From: Sphingobacteriales bacterium
GTDB taxonomy: Bacteria > Bacteroidota > Bacteroidia > Chitinophagales > UBA2359
Assembly: GCA_016718845.1 (NCBI GenBank)
Contig: JADKCK010000002.1
Location: 1-52,757 of the forward strand
DNA: 52,757 nucleotides
Direction: 5' to 3'
The translations under genes and the position numbers were made by a program. Below the pieces are notes generated by a model, which saw only the letters and a list, made by a program, of their open reading frames with translations, did not search any database and was not told where the DNA came from. Below are positions 25,737 to 34,779 of the stretch, piece by piece. Within the stretch, counting starts at the first letter, position 1; every line of letters starts with the position of its first letter.

Positions 25737-28700
25737 TTTTTCTCCATCGGTTAATATTGTAAGGGATAACACCAAAGTAATAAACTACATTACAACCCCT
25801 AATGCCAAACAAATTTTTAATCAATTAGTCAACGATTTTAAAACAGGTATTCATGTCTTTAACCTCATTGGCTCGTATGGTACGGGTAAATCATCTTTTT
25901 TGTGGGCTTTGCGGCAAAGTCTACAAACAACAACAAGCTATTTTGAAGGAGCTAAAGTAGCCTTCGGCGATTTTCAGACAATTAATTTTCTGAGTGTCGT
26001 TGGAGGCTATAAGTCGTTGAGTGATGTTTTTAAAGAAGAACTGCAAATTAAAGCAGAGTCAATTGCCGAAATCTTACAAGCCTTTGATGCGTACTACCAA
26101 AACCAAATAGCCCCCAATAATGGATTGTTATTTATCGTTATCGATGAATTTGGAAAACACTTAGAGTATGCCGCAAAAAATCAACCCGAAAAAGAGTTGT
26201 ACTTTTTACAGCAATTAGCCGAGTATATCAACGACTCTGACAAGCAAATCATTTTATTGACAACGCTGCATCAAAGCTTTTCGGCTTATGCTAAAAACAA
26301 CAACTTAACACGCGAACAAGAACAAGAATGGGAAAAAGTACGTGGCAGATTTAAAGATTTAACCTTTAACGAACCCATTGAACAACTCTTATTTTTGGCT
26401 TCGGCTTTTATGCAGCAACATGGATTGCAAAAAAATACACCCGATAATCTGCATAAATTAAACGATGCTTTACACAAAGCACACGCCATTACATTAAGTA
26501 GCGACATTAGCCAACAATTATTACACACCCTTTATCCCTTCGATTTACTAGCCGCTTGTGTCTTGACATTGGCTTTGCAAAAGTATGGACAAAACGAGCG
26601 CTCTTTATTTTCTTTTTTGGTAAACAACGACTCTTACTCACTAAAAAATCATAGCACGGAAACAACGCCTTACTACAACGTAAGTTCGGTTTACGATTAT
26701 TTACACCACAATTTTTACTCTTTTCTGCACACCAAATACAACCCACACTACGCACAATGGCAAGCCATTCAAACAGCCATTGAACGCATCGAGGGTAGTA
26801 GTGGCTTAGACCAACACATAACAGAGGCAAGCCAATTAATTAAAACAATTGGCTTGTTAAACATCTTCGCATCGGCAGGTGCAAATTTAGACGATAAATT
26901 TTTAGCCACTTACGCCAAATATGCACTAGGGATAAAACATGCTACCAAACTGGTTGAGCAACTCGAGAATAAAAAGATTATCCGCTACAAAAAATACAAA
27001 AAGCAATATGTACCTTTCGAGGGTACAGATGTTGATATTGAGGCACAATTATTAGAGGCAGCCACACAAGTAGAACAAATTAACGATGTTGTTACACCAC
27101 TTAATAACTACTTTAACTTACCCTACATCCCTGCTAAAGCTGTGCAGTACCAAAAAGGAGCTGCCCGCTTTTTTGAATTTCAATTGTCCGATAAAGCAAT
27201 ATCGTTTGTGCCACACGAACAAATAGACGGTATTGTTAACCTCGTTTTTTCAGAAAAATTAACCTCAAACGAAATTGTCCAATTTTCTGCAAAACAAACA
27301 GATGCCATTTTGTACGGTTTCTTTATTAACTTAAAACCCATTAAAGATGCCTTATTTGAATTGGCTAAACTAGATTATCTGCAAAAACACCACGAAATTG
27401 CAGAAGATAAAGTTGCCCTGCGCGAAATAAAAAGTTTGGCTACCTTTGAAATAGAGCAAATAAACGATTTAGTACTCAATAGTTTGTTTGATGATAAAGG
27501 CAATGTTGTTTGGATTTATAAAGGCGAAATATTGCAATTAGATAGTAGCACACAGTTCAACAAACAATTGTCGATAATATGCAACGATGTGTATCATCAT
27601 ACTCCTGTATTTAAAAACGAACACGTCAACAGACATGCCATCTCGACCGCCATATCTACAGCACGTCGTAGTTATTTTAAACAGCTAATAAACTGTTGGA
27701 ATATGGAAGATTTAGGCTTTGACAAAGATAGATTTCCGCCCGAAAAAAGTATTTACCTTAGCTTACTTAAACAAACAGGCATACACGCCGCCGATGAATT
27801 TGGTAACTACGCCCTGCGATACCCAACCGATAGCAGTTTTGCAAAACTATGGGACATAAGCGAAACCTTTTTAGAACAAGCAAAACACAACCGCAAAAAC
27901 CTAAAAGAATTTGACGCACTATTGAGCAAAAAACCGCTAAAACTAAAACAAGTTTTTGTCGATTTTTGGTTAGCTACTTTTTTATTCATTAAACGCAACG
28001 ACTTCGCCCTATTTTACGAGGGGCAGTACATACCCGTTATTTCTATTGAGCTAATAGATTTGCTATACCACGAACCCGCTAAATTCCAAATCAAAGCCTT
28101 TAATGTATCGGGTGTGCGCCTCGAACTGTTTAACCGTTATAGGGCTTTGATACAAAAAAGCACCGTAGAAAGTATCAACCAACAAAGTTTTGTAGAAACC
28201 ATCAAACCTTTTCTTAGTTTCTACAAACAATTGCCACCTTATACCCAAAACACCAAACGTTTAGCCTCGGCAACCTTACGACTGCGAAATGCTATTGCTA
28301 ATGCTACCGACCCCGAAAAAACATTTTTCGAAGATTTTCCTAAAGCATTAGGCTATCACGACATAGAAAAACTGCGCAACGACGAAGAAATGCTGCAAAA
28401 CTATGTGGATAAACTACAAGATACCATACGCGAACTACGCACCGCACAAGACGAGCTATTTAACCGAATAGAGGCTTTTATTTGCGGACAATTAGGCTAC
28501 GAAGGACAACCTTTTAACCAATACATACACCAGCTACAAAAACGTTATGCGGGTCTAAAAAAACATTTACTACTACCCCATCAACAAAGCTTTGTAAACC
28601 GCCTACTCTTCGACAACCGCAATATGTGGCTAAATGCTGTAGCTACTAGCGTAATAAACAAAAGCCTAGAAAGCATAAACGATACCGATGAATTAATTTT

Positions 28701-28965
28701 GTTGGAAAAATTAAGCGATTTATTCAAAGAATTGGATAATATTTCCGATATTAGCGCCGCCAATGTAGACACCGAACACGAAGAAGTAATAAAACTCGAT
28801 TTTACAACCCTAACCGAAGGCACAAAAACCTTTCAAATACGCTGGAACAAAAGCAAAACAGAAGCAGCCGAAAAACTAAAAAACAAACTACTCAAAAACC
28901 TTAGTGCCGACCCAAATGTTAATAAGGTTGCATTGATTCAGCTTTTAAAACAACTATTACAATGA
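25726..28965 (+). CDS. Large P-loop ATPase, SspC-like
   Basis: This 1079-residue protein has an N-terminal AAA/STAND-like nucleotide-binding domain: Walker A NLIGSYGTGKSSFLWAL at about residue 45 and Walker B LLFIVIDEFGKHLEYA at about residue 138, followed by IILLTTLHQSFSAY as a sensor-like strand. The remaining ~850 residues are mostly helical with no domain I can name; a helical, coiled-coil-like stretch (KLRNDEEMLQNYVDKLQDTI) occurs near residue 890. ATPases in this position (SspC) are required for phosphorothioation. ATG 25726 overlaps the DUF4007 stop by 11 bases; an ATG at 25660 would add 22 residues. The 3' end overlaps the next gene by 4 bases (ATGA), so translation is coupled. Confidence 0.78.
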   Translation: MQNNFSPSVNIVRDNTKVINYITTPNAKQIFNQLVNDFKTGIHVFNLIGSYGTGKSSFLWALRQSLQTTTSYFEGAKVAFGDFQTINFLSVVGGYKSLSDVFKEELQIKAESIAEILQAFDAYYQNQIAPNNGLLFIVIDEFGKHLEYAAKNQPEKELYFLQQLAEYINDSDKQIILLTTLHQSFSAYAKNNNLTREQEQEWEKVRGRFKDLTFNEPIEQLLFLASAFMQQHGLQKNTPDNLHKLNDALHKAHAITLSSDISQQLLHTLYPFDLLAACVLTLALQKYGQNERSLFSFLVNNDSYSLKNHSTETTPYYNVSSVYDYLHHNFYSFLHTKYNPHYAQWQAIQTAIERIEGSSGLDQHITEASQLIKTIGLLNIFASAGANLDDKFLATYAKYALGIKHATKLVEQLENKKIIRYKKYKKQYVPFEGTDVDIEAQLLEAATQVEQINDVVTPLNNYFNLPYIPAKAVQYQKGAARFFEFQLSDKAISFVPHEQIDGIVNLVFSEKLTSNEIVQFSAKQTDAILYGFFINLKPIKDALFELAKLDYLQKHHEIAEDKVALREIKSLATFEIEQINDLVLNSLFDDKGNVVWIYKGEILQLDSSTQFNKQLSIICNDVYHHTPVFKNEHVNRHAISTAISTARRSYFKQLINCWNMEDLGFDKDRFPPEKSIYLSLLKQTGIHAADEFGNYALRYPTDSSFAKLWDISETFLEQAKHNRKNLKEFDALLSKKPLKLKQVFVDFWLATFLFIKRNDFALFYEGQYIPVISIELIDLLYHEPAKFQIKAFNVSGVRLELFNRYRALIQKSTVESINQQSFVETIKPFLSFYKQLPPYTQNTKRLASATLRLRNAIANATDPEKTFFEDFPKALGYHDIEKLRNDEEMLQNYVDKLQDTIRELRTAQDELFNRIEAFICGQLGYEGQPFNQYIHQLQKRYAGLKKHLLLPHQQSFVNRLLFDNRNMWLNAVATSVINKSLESINDTDELILLEKLSDLFKELDNISDISAANVDTEHEEVIKLDFTTLTEGTKTFQIRWNKSKTEAAEKLKNKLLKNLSADPNVNKVALIQLLKQLLQ

Positions 28966-30065
28966 CAAAAATAAGGCACGTATTAGGCATATCGGGCGGT
29001 AAAGACAGTGCTGCACTGGCTATTTACCTAAAAAATAAACACCCCGAATTAGACCTCGAATATTATTGCTGCGATACCGGTAAAGAATTAGACGAAACCT
29101 ACCAATTGATAGAAAACCTAGAAGTGTATTTGGGTAAGCCCATCAAACGCCTTCAGGCAGCCGAAGACAGCCCCGAAGAAAACCCCTTCGACCATTTTGT
29201 AAAAATGTATACAGGCTATTTACCCTCGGCAACTACCCGTTGGTGCACACAACGCCTAAAATTAGAGCCTTTTGAGCGATATGTAGGCAACGATTTAGTA
29301 GTGTCGTATGTAGGCATACGCGGCGATGAAGACCGCGAGGGCTATATCTCTAAAAAATCGAACATCCAATCTATTTTTCCGTTTAGGCAAAACATTTGGA
29401 GCGAGGACGTAGTACAAAAGCTACTAAACAACAACCATATTGCCCAACTACTAAACTACTACAACAACACACTAGCCCCCGAAGCCTTAAACAACCTATT
29501 GCCTTACCTACAAACACCCATTAGCCCCAACTTTACCCTACAGCAAAAAGCCGCTGCCCTACTCGATTACAACACCAAGGCATTTAACCAAGTAGTGTTT
29601 AGCTATTTGCAAACAACAAACTACCCCTTGAGCAAAGTGGCTAGTTTTCCGTTGTTAGACAACGACGACATTTTGATACGCGACGACATTTTTAACCTTT
29701 TGCGCGAAAGTGGGGTAGGCGTACCTGCTTACTACGAAAAAATAGCCTACCAAATAGACGGACAAACTGCCTATTATGCCCGCAGTAGGTCGGGTTGTTT
29801 CTTTTGCTTTTTTCAACAACGCATCGAGTGGGTTTGGCTATACGAGCAACACCCCGATTTGTTTAAAAAAGCTATGGAATACGAAAAAGAAGGTTACTCG
29901 TGGATGCACAACGAAACCCTCGAGCAACTAATACAGCCCGAACGCATTGAGGCTATTAAACGCGAAAATTGGGCAAAAACCCAACGCAACAACAAAAAAT
30001 CATTGTTTTTAACCGACATTTTAGACGACGCCGAAGAAGAAGGCTGCGCCGCTTGTTTTATTTAA
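28962..30065 (+). CDS. PAPS reductase family sulfurtransferase, SspD/DndC-like
   Basis: This 367-residue protein has the ATP-pyrophosphatase P-loop GISGGKDSAALAIYL at its N-terminus and the PAPS-reductase features YYCCDTGKELDETYQLIENL and TTRWCTQRLKLEPFERYV. Cysteines at TRWC, the RSGCFFCFF motif and the C-terminal EEGCAACF could ligate an iron-sulfur cluster, as in DndC. Such proteins adenylate the DNA backbone or carry the sulfur for phosphorothioate formation. The middle section (residues about 145-255, e.g. LLNYYNNTLAPEALNNLLPY) is a helical insert not expected in ordinary CysH. It sits third in the overlapping operon. A metabolic CysH role is unlikely given length and context. Confidence 0.85.
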   Translation: MTKIRHVLGISGGKDSAALAIYLKNKHPELDLEYYCCDTGKELDETYQLIENLEVYLGKPIKRLQAAEDSPEENPFDHFVKMYTGYLPSATTRWCTQRLKLEPFERYVGNDLVVSYVGIRGDEDREGYISKKSNIQSIFPFRQNIWSEDVVQKLLNNNHIAQLLNYYNNTLAPEALNNLLPYLQTPISPNFTLQQKAAALLDYNTKAFNQVVFSYLQTTNYPLSKVASFPLLDNDDILIRDDIFNLLRESGVGVPAYYEKIAYQIDGQTAYYARSRSGCFFCFFQQRIEWVWLYEQHPDLFKKAMEYEKEGYSWMHNETLEQLIQPERIEAIKRENWAKTQRNNKKSLFLTDILDDAEEEGCAACFI

Positions 30066-30087
30066 CACTATCGTGGAAATACAAACT

Positions 30088-32358
30088 ATGGAAAATAACC
30101 TTTTAGAGCAAGAACAAATTAATTTTACGGTTGATGCAGGGATTATTAATCGTTTGGGTCAAGAATTGGTTGGACGTAGAGAAACAGCGGTTGCTGAACT
30201 TATAAAAAATGCCTACGACGCCGACGCCACTGTTGTCACCTTAAATTTTATAGATTGTAATGAAGTAGAGCAAGGTACTCTAACTATCGAGGACGATGGT
30301 TGTGGCATGAACAAAGAACAATTGATTAGTGGCTTCATGCGCATTGCCTCTATTGATAAAATAGAAAACCCCGTTTCCGCCAAGTATAAACGCTACAAAG
30401 CGGGCAAAAAGGGAATTGGACGCTTTGCAACACAATTTTTAGGCAATAAATTAACGATTATTACCCAAACTTTAACAGCTGAAAAAGCATTAAGCATCAC
30501 TATTGACTGGGATAAGTACGTTATTGGACAAAACATTGAAAGTATTTATAACCCCATTAGCGAAATTCCTAAAACTAAAAGCGAAGGTACAAGTTTAATA
30601 ATAAATGGTGTGCGTGACGTATGGACAAACGCTCAAATTAACCGCGTTTTTCGCTATGTTTCAGAACTTCTACAACCAAATTATCTATCGGATAGAGAAG
30701 ATGCTTTTAAGTTTGCCGTAAAAAATAAAGATGCTTTTGAAGTAAAGTTTTTCAAAACTGAAAATACCCTTAAAACAGATATTGCCGATTCTCAAAAACT
30801 TATCTTTGACCGTGCTTTAGCTATTATTGAAGGTTATGTTGATAAGACAAAAGATGCTTATATTACTGTTCAAAGCACTGCTTTTGACATTGATGAAGAA
30901 CTAATGCCTATATCAGCAGGTGATAACTCAAAAGATAGAGATATAGTATTGCCTTACAAAACCTTACGAAATGTCCATTTTAAAGCCTACTACTTCATTT
31001 ATGAAGCCAATTACTATGAAGATATGCCCAAAATGGAATTGAATCGCCTCAAAGAATTATCAAAAGAAGCAGGAATAAGGTTGTATAGAAATGGTTTTAG
31101 GGTATTGCCCTATGGCGAAGAAGGTAATGATTGGTTAGAAATAGACAAAACTGATACCAACAAAGTAAAGGTTTTAATTCAAGAAACCAATAAAAAAATA
31201 GATGCGTATATACCGTTTGGTAATAGAAATTTTTGGGGGTTTGTCGAAGTACTTGACACCCAAAAACCTACTCTTTTTGAAGAAACAGCAAGCAGAGAAG
31301 GTTTGATAGAAAATGAAGCACTGAGCGAATTAAAAGATTTTTTGTTCAAGTCATTGAAAAAAGCAGCAGAGAAGATAAATTATCAACGTTTTTTAAGGAA
31401 AGATAAAAAAGAAAGAGAGGTAAAACAAACTGTCGAAAAAACACTTAAAGAAGAAATTAAAAAATTGCAAGAAGTAATAAATTCAATAACTACAGTTTCC
31501 AATGCCGATACATTTTCTAGTGAACCTATCTCGCAAGAAATAAAAACACTAATAGACAATGTAGCCCAACGCTATGAAGTAGAAAGACAGCAAACCATAG
31601 AAACAGAAGGTATGTTGCGCGTTTTGGCAGGCTTAGGTTTGGTGATTGGTGAATTTGCACACGAAATACGACAGTTTACACCTGCTTTTCAGGGTGATAT
31701 TAGCTTTTTATTGCGCCAAAATTTACCTACTGATATAAAAGAGGCGGTAGATGATCTTGCTCAAAATTTTAAAGATTTTCAAACCTATGCATCTTACTTT
31801 GACGAAGCAATTACTCAAAATACACACCGTGAACTAGTACCATTAAACTTGCAAAGCATTGTAGATAAATTTTCAAAAACAGTAGCAAAAGATGCTCAAA
31901 ATAGCAAGATAAGTATCGAACTAGAACACATGAGGGGCGAATACTATACTTGCCCTATGCACTATTCGGAATGGACTTCTATTCTGTGGAACTTCTATAC
32001 CAATGCTAAAAAGGCTATTCGACGAGCAAGAGCCTCTGTAGGCAAAATTAAGATTAGTTGTGGAGAAGAAAAAGATAAAATTTACCTGGAATTTCAAGAT
32101 AATGGCGATGGCATCCCACCCGGAAATGAAAACAAAATTTTCAACGCTTTTTTTTCTACAACTACACCAGCATCTTATACTGCTACTATAACCGAACAAC
32201 AAACAGGCACTGGTTTGGGGTTAAAAATAGTGAAAGATACCATTGAATTTTATCAAGGCGAGATATTTCTAATACCCGCCGAAAGTGGTTACACAACTTG
32301 TTTCCGCATCGAAGCTCCTAAATCAAGTCAAAAACAATTAGACGAATATGGCTTATAA
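30088..32358 (+). CDS. Double-GHKL ATPase: Hsp90/MORC-like N-domain plus histidine-kinase-like C-domain
   Basis: This protein of 756 residues has two ATP-binding GHKL folds. The first (about 10-160) carries RRETAVAELIKNAYDADAT (N box), TIEDDGCGMN (G1) and KAGKKGIGRFATQF (G2), like Hsp90, MutL and MORC. The second resembles a histidine kinase: H-box LGLVIGEFAHEIRQF (about 525), N box WNFYTNAKKAIRRAR (about 640), FQDNGDGIPPGNENKIF (G1) and TGTGLGLKIVKDTIEF (G2). A helical Lys/Glu-rich linker lies at about 430-480. ATG 30088 is preferred to a GTG five codons upstream. Its stop overlaps the receiver-like gene by 11 bases, suggesting a sensor-partner pair. Phage sensing or effector control is inference. 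Confidence 0.82.
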   Translation: MENNLLEQEQINFTVDAGIINRLGQELVGRRETAVAELIKNAYDADATVVTLNFIDCNEVEQGTLTIEDDGCGMNKEQLISGFMRIASIDKIENPVSAKYKRYKAGKKGIGRFATQFLGNKLTIITQTLTAEKALSITIDWDKYVIGQNIESIYNPISEIPKTKSEGTSLIINGVRDVWTNAQINRVFRYVSELLQPNYLSDREDAFKFAVKNKDAFEVKFFKTENTLKTDIADSQKLIFDRALAIIEGYVDKTKDAYITVQSTAFDIDEELMPISAGDNSKDRDIVLPYKTLRNVHFKAYYFIYEANYYEDMPKMELNRLKELSKEAGIRLYRNGFRVLPYGEEGNDWLEIDKTDTNKVKVLIQETNKKIDAYIPFGNRNFWGFVEVLDTQKPTLFEETASREGLIENEALSELKDFLFKSLKKAAEKINYQRFLRKDKKEREVKQTVEKTLKEEIKKLQEVINSITTVSNADTFSSEPISQEIKTLIDNVAQRYEVERQQTIETEGMLRVLAGLGLVIGEFAHEIRQFTPAFQGDISFLLRQNLPTDIKEAVDDLAQNFKDFQTYASYFDEAITQNTHRELVPLNLQSIVDKFSKTVAKDAQNSKISIELEHMRGEYYTCPMHYSEWTSILWNFYTNAKKAIRRARASVGKIKISCGEEKDKIYLEFQDNGDGIPPGNENKIFNAFFSTTTPASYTATITEQQTGTGLGLKIVKDTIEFYQGEIFLIPAESGYTTCFRIEAPKSSQKQLDEYGL

Positions 32359-33466
32359 TTATCACTATATTGATGACAACCCTACAAGACGAAATGCAAG
32401 TATAGCAAGGGGCTGGAAAATTCCTGACAGTTTAGATATTACGCCGCACGATGCAACTGCTTGGGATAATCAAGTAGCACAAATCGCTCAACTAATTTCA
32501 AACGGAGTATCGGGTTTTATACTCGATTGGCGTTTGAATGAGCAGGGTACTAATATTCACTACAGCGCAGAAGCATTAGCCGAACAAATAAGGTTTATTA
32601 TAAAAGACCAAAATTCCGCCGCTGTGCCGATTATTTTAGTTTCGCAATCAATAGACGATTTTAGGCGTAGGTATGAAGGCAACCTAAACGTCAATGGTTT
32701 GTTTGATAGTCATTATAGCAAAGAGGAGCTAATGACAGAAAGCAATAAACAACAAATTATGTCCATTGCTGCGGCATACCAAACGCTCAATGATTTAACT
32801 TCATCAAATGCAAACCATGAAGAAAAAATACAACGCCTATTCTCTATACCTACATGTTCCAATTTGCACCCTGATTTTATAGAGTCCTTGCAAATCAAAA
32901 TGGGCATATCTATTTCTGATACCGTCCAATTTATATTGAACAGTGTTGTTTTACACCCTTCTTTTTTAATAGAGGAAGATTGGGTAGCTGCTCGCTTAGG
33001 TATTGATAAAGCAAATTCGTTTGATTGGGACATACTAAAAAACGATTTTTTGGCTTCCGCCAAATACAACGGTATATTTGCTAATGCTTGGGAGCGTTGG
33101 TGGATGTTTGGCATAGAACAATGGTGGCGCAGCAATATGGTAGATAAATCATTGCAAAACACCTCCGCCCCTGAACGTGTTGACAAGATAAAAGTATATA
33201 CAGGCTTGCAAAACCTTGTTGCTGCCACTAAATTGCCGCTTTGCAAATCAGACAATTTTTGGACAATTTGTGAGGGACATAAAAGACCTTTGAGCAACAT
33301 GGACGGTTTTGTGATACGCGGACAATCTAATTTAGCTATTTGGCAAGAGAAAAAACAAGTTTCACTTGATGCCGCTATTCAACGCATCAATATTGACGAA
33401 TGGGAAGCTATTGCTGCCCAATACAAACCTAAATTTGAAAAATTAAAATCTTTTTATGCCGATTGA
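32348..33466 (+). CDS. Receiver-like protein with long C-terminal domain (partner of the double-GHKL kinase)
   Basis: The first ~125 of 372 residues look like a response-regulator receiver: an acidic pair after strand 1 (YHYIDDNPTRR), a candidate phosphoacceptor Asp in GFILDWRLNEQ (about residue 58), and the strand VPIILVSQSIDDF (about residue 100) ending in the usual Ser/Thr position. The spacing fits a receiver, but the canonical Lys (strand 5) is uncertain; FDSHYSKEEL may replace it. The remaining ~245 residues contain DWVAARLGIDKANSFDWDIL, WERWWMFGIEQWWRS and DGFVIRGQSNLAIW and match no DNA-binding output domain I know. The 11-base overlaps on both sides show coupling to the kinase-like gene and to the next gene. 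Confidence 0.65.
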   Translation: MAYNYHYIDDNPTRRNASIARGWKIPDSLDITPHDATAWDNQVAQIAQLISNGVSGFILDWRLNEQGTNIHYSAEALAEQIRFIIKDQNSAAVPIILVSQSIDDFRRRYEGNLNVNGLFDSHYSKEELMTESNKQQIMSIAAAYQTLNDLTSSNANHEEKIQRLFSIPTCSNLHPDFIESLQIKMGISISDTVQFILNSVVLHPSFLIEEDWVAARLGIDKANSFDWDILKNDFLASAKYNGIFANAWERWWMFGIEQWWRSNMVDKSLQNTSAPERVDKIKVYTGLQNLVAATKLPLCKSDNFWTICEGHKRPLSNMDGFVIRGQSNLAIWQEKKQVSLDAAIQRINIDEWEAIAAQYKPKFEKLKSFYAD

Positions 33467-34228
33467 CATAGCCCAACACCTTGATGATAAAGATTGCATA
33501 AGCTATGAATTAGCTCAAATGCAAGAACTCTTAGTAACGCATGGCATTACTAAAAGTTTTTCTTTTGAAGATCGCAGCACTCCAACTACATGGAAACAAG
33601 TGGTTGGAGAATTGCATTTTGATTTGCCAGTGCCGACAAGTACTCTACCCACCAATACAAAAAATGTAGAAGTCACATTTTCTGCCGAAATGGAAGGGCG
33701 TTATTTCGATAAAGGCAATCCCAATATTTTGTCTGACCCTTGGTTTGCCTAACAAACTTTAACATCATGATTTATGGACTTGATGAAAACAACAAAGATT
33801 TATGCGCAGCTTGGCACTTAGATAGACATACTGATGAGTTAGGAATAGGTACTGCGGATGATAGAGGCTATATGCACCCCGAATATCACATTACATTTGG
33901 TGGAAAAAAAATGGAAAAAGATGAACCGCTAAATTTTGGCAATATCTTGATTCTACCGACACCAAGGTTACCACATCCTCCCATGGATGTTGTATTAGGC
34001 ATTGATTTCATTATACAAAACTTTTACCCCAAAGAACATAAAATAGACATTTTGGAAGATGAGCGATATATTGCCATTGTAAAAAATGCGCAATTGCGCT
34101 TGTGGCGTCCCTATTTTCGTTCTTTAGCATCACATTGGCAATCTAACCTTTGTACCGTCAATACAGATAATTTCAGCCCTATGAGACTATTATCTTGCCT
34201 AATAACTCCTAATCCGCAATTTGCATGA
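33456..34228 (+). CDS. Unknown protein of ~257 residues, split by a probable one-base deletion
   Basis: A 98-residue frame from ATG 33456 ends at a TAA (33750-33752) after NPNILSDPWFA. The following frame (TNFNIMIYGLDENNKDLCAA to 34228) overlaps it and has no good start of its own, only TTG at 33740. Restoring one T in GGTTTGCC near 33742-33746 joins them smoothly as ...SDPWFCLTNFNIMIYG.... The joined protein has a first domain with TTWKQVVGELHFDLP and EVTFSAEMEGRYFDKG, and a second with CAAWHLDRH, HPEYHITFGGKKM and ILILPTPRLPHPPMDVVLGI. No family is recognised. It is the last gene of the rightward operon, overlapping the receiver-like gene by 11 bases, and sits 21 bases before the shared terminator. 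Confidence 0.65.
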
Positions 34229-34248
34229 TTTCTTCTTTCAATAAAAAT

Positions 34249-34286
34249 ACAGCTTGCTCAATGTTTTTGAGCAAGCTGTTTTTTTT
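34249..34286. terminator. Shared bidirectional terminator between the two defence operons
   Basis: ACAGCTTGCTCA (34249-34260) and TGAGCAAGCTGT (34268-34279) form a perfect 12-bp stem with a 7-base loop, then a T run. The T run reaches the stop codon of the leftward gene at 34285, so both operons end here. Confidence 0.92.
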
Positions 34287-34764
34287 ATTTCAACTCCTTT
34301 AAAAACTGCACAAAACCATATTCATTGTCAAAGTAGTACGGGTCTTCTTTTAGTTTCGATTGAATCATGTCGAAACCACCATTGGCGTACTCTTCCAAAG
34401 CAATTCTAAGCGAGGTAGTCACCGAAGAGGCTTGCTCATGCGTCATATCCTCAAACTCATTAAAATCTATACCCGACTTATCTAGCAGCCCCATTAATAG
34501 ATAGTGGACTATATCGACAGGGCGCCAGTTTTTTACATTCCATGCAGTGGACGTTTCTCCTGACAAGGGTAATCGATATTCTTTTCGCATCCCAATACTT
34601 GCAGCATACATGTAAAACTCATACGCATTAGAGAAAAACCGACCAGTTTCTTCCTTAAGTTTTTCGGCATTTCCCCCCACCATTGCATACTTTTCCATAA
34701 TGCCACGATATCTATTGCTGTAAGCCGGATTTTTACCTTCTAGGGTTTCTATAAGATTGTTCAT
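34285..34764 (-). CDS. Small helical protein, possibly DndE-like, last gene of the leftward defence operon
   Basis: This 159-residue protein has NAYEFYMYAASIGMRKEYRLPL (split here: NAYEFYMYAAS / IGMRKEYRLPL), an arrangement resembling small phosphorothioation-associated and DndE-type proteins in which a helix precedes a 'xxGxxxxxRxPL' turn. The C-terminal half (DIVHYLLMGLLDKSGIDF, SLRIALEEYANGGFDMIQSK) is helical and acidic. I am not certain that it is DndE. It starts 15 bases after the DndD-like stop, in the same operon, which supports a structural or regulatory role with that SMC ATPase. Confidence 0.55.
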   Translation of the reverse strand: MNNLIETLEGKNPAYSNRYRGIMEKYAMVGGNAEKLKEETGRFFSNAYEFYMYAASIGMRKEYRLPLSGETSTAWNVKNWRPVDIVHYLLMGLLDKSGIDFNEFEDMTHEQASSVTTSLRIALEEYANGGFDMIQSKLKEDPYYFDNEYGFVQFLKELK

Positions 34765-34779
34765 TGATTGTGAGTTGGT

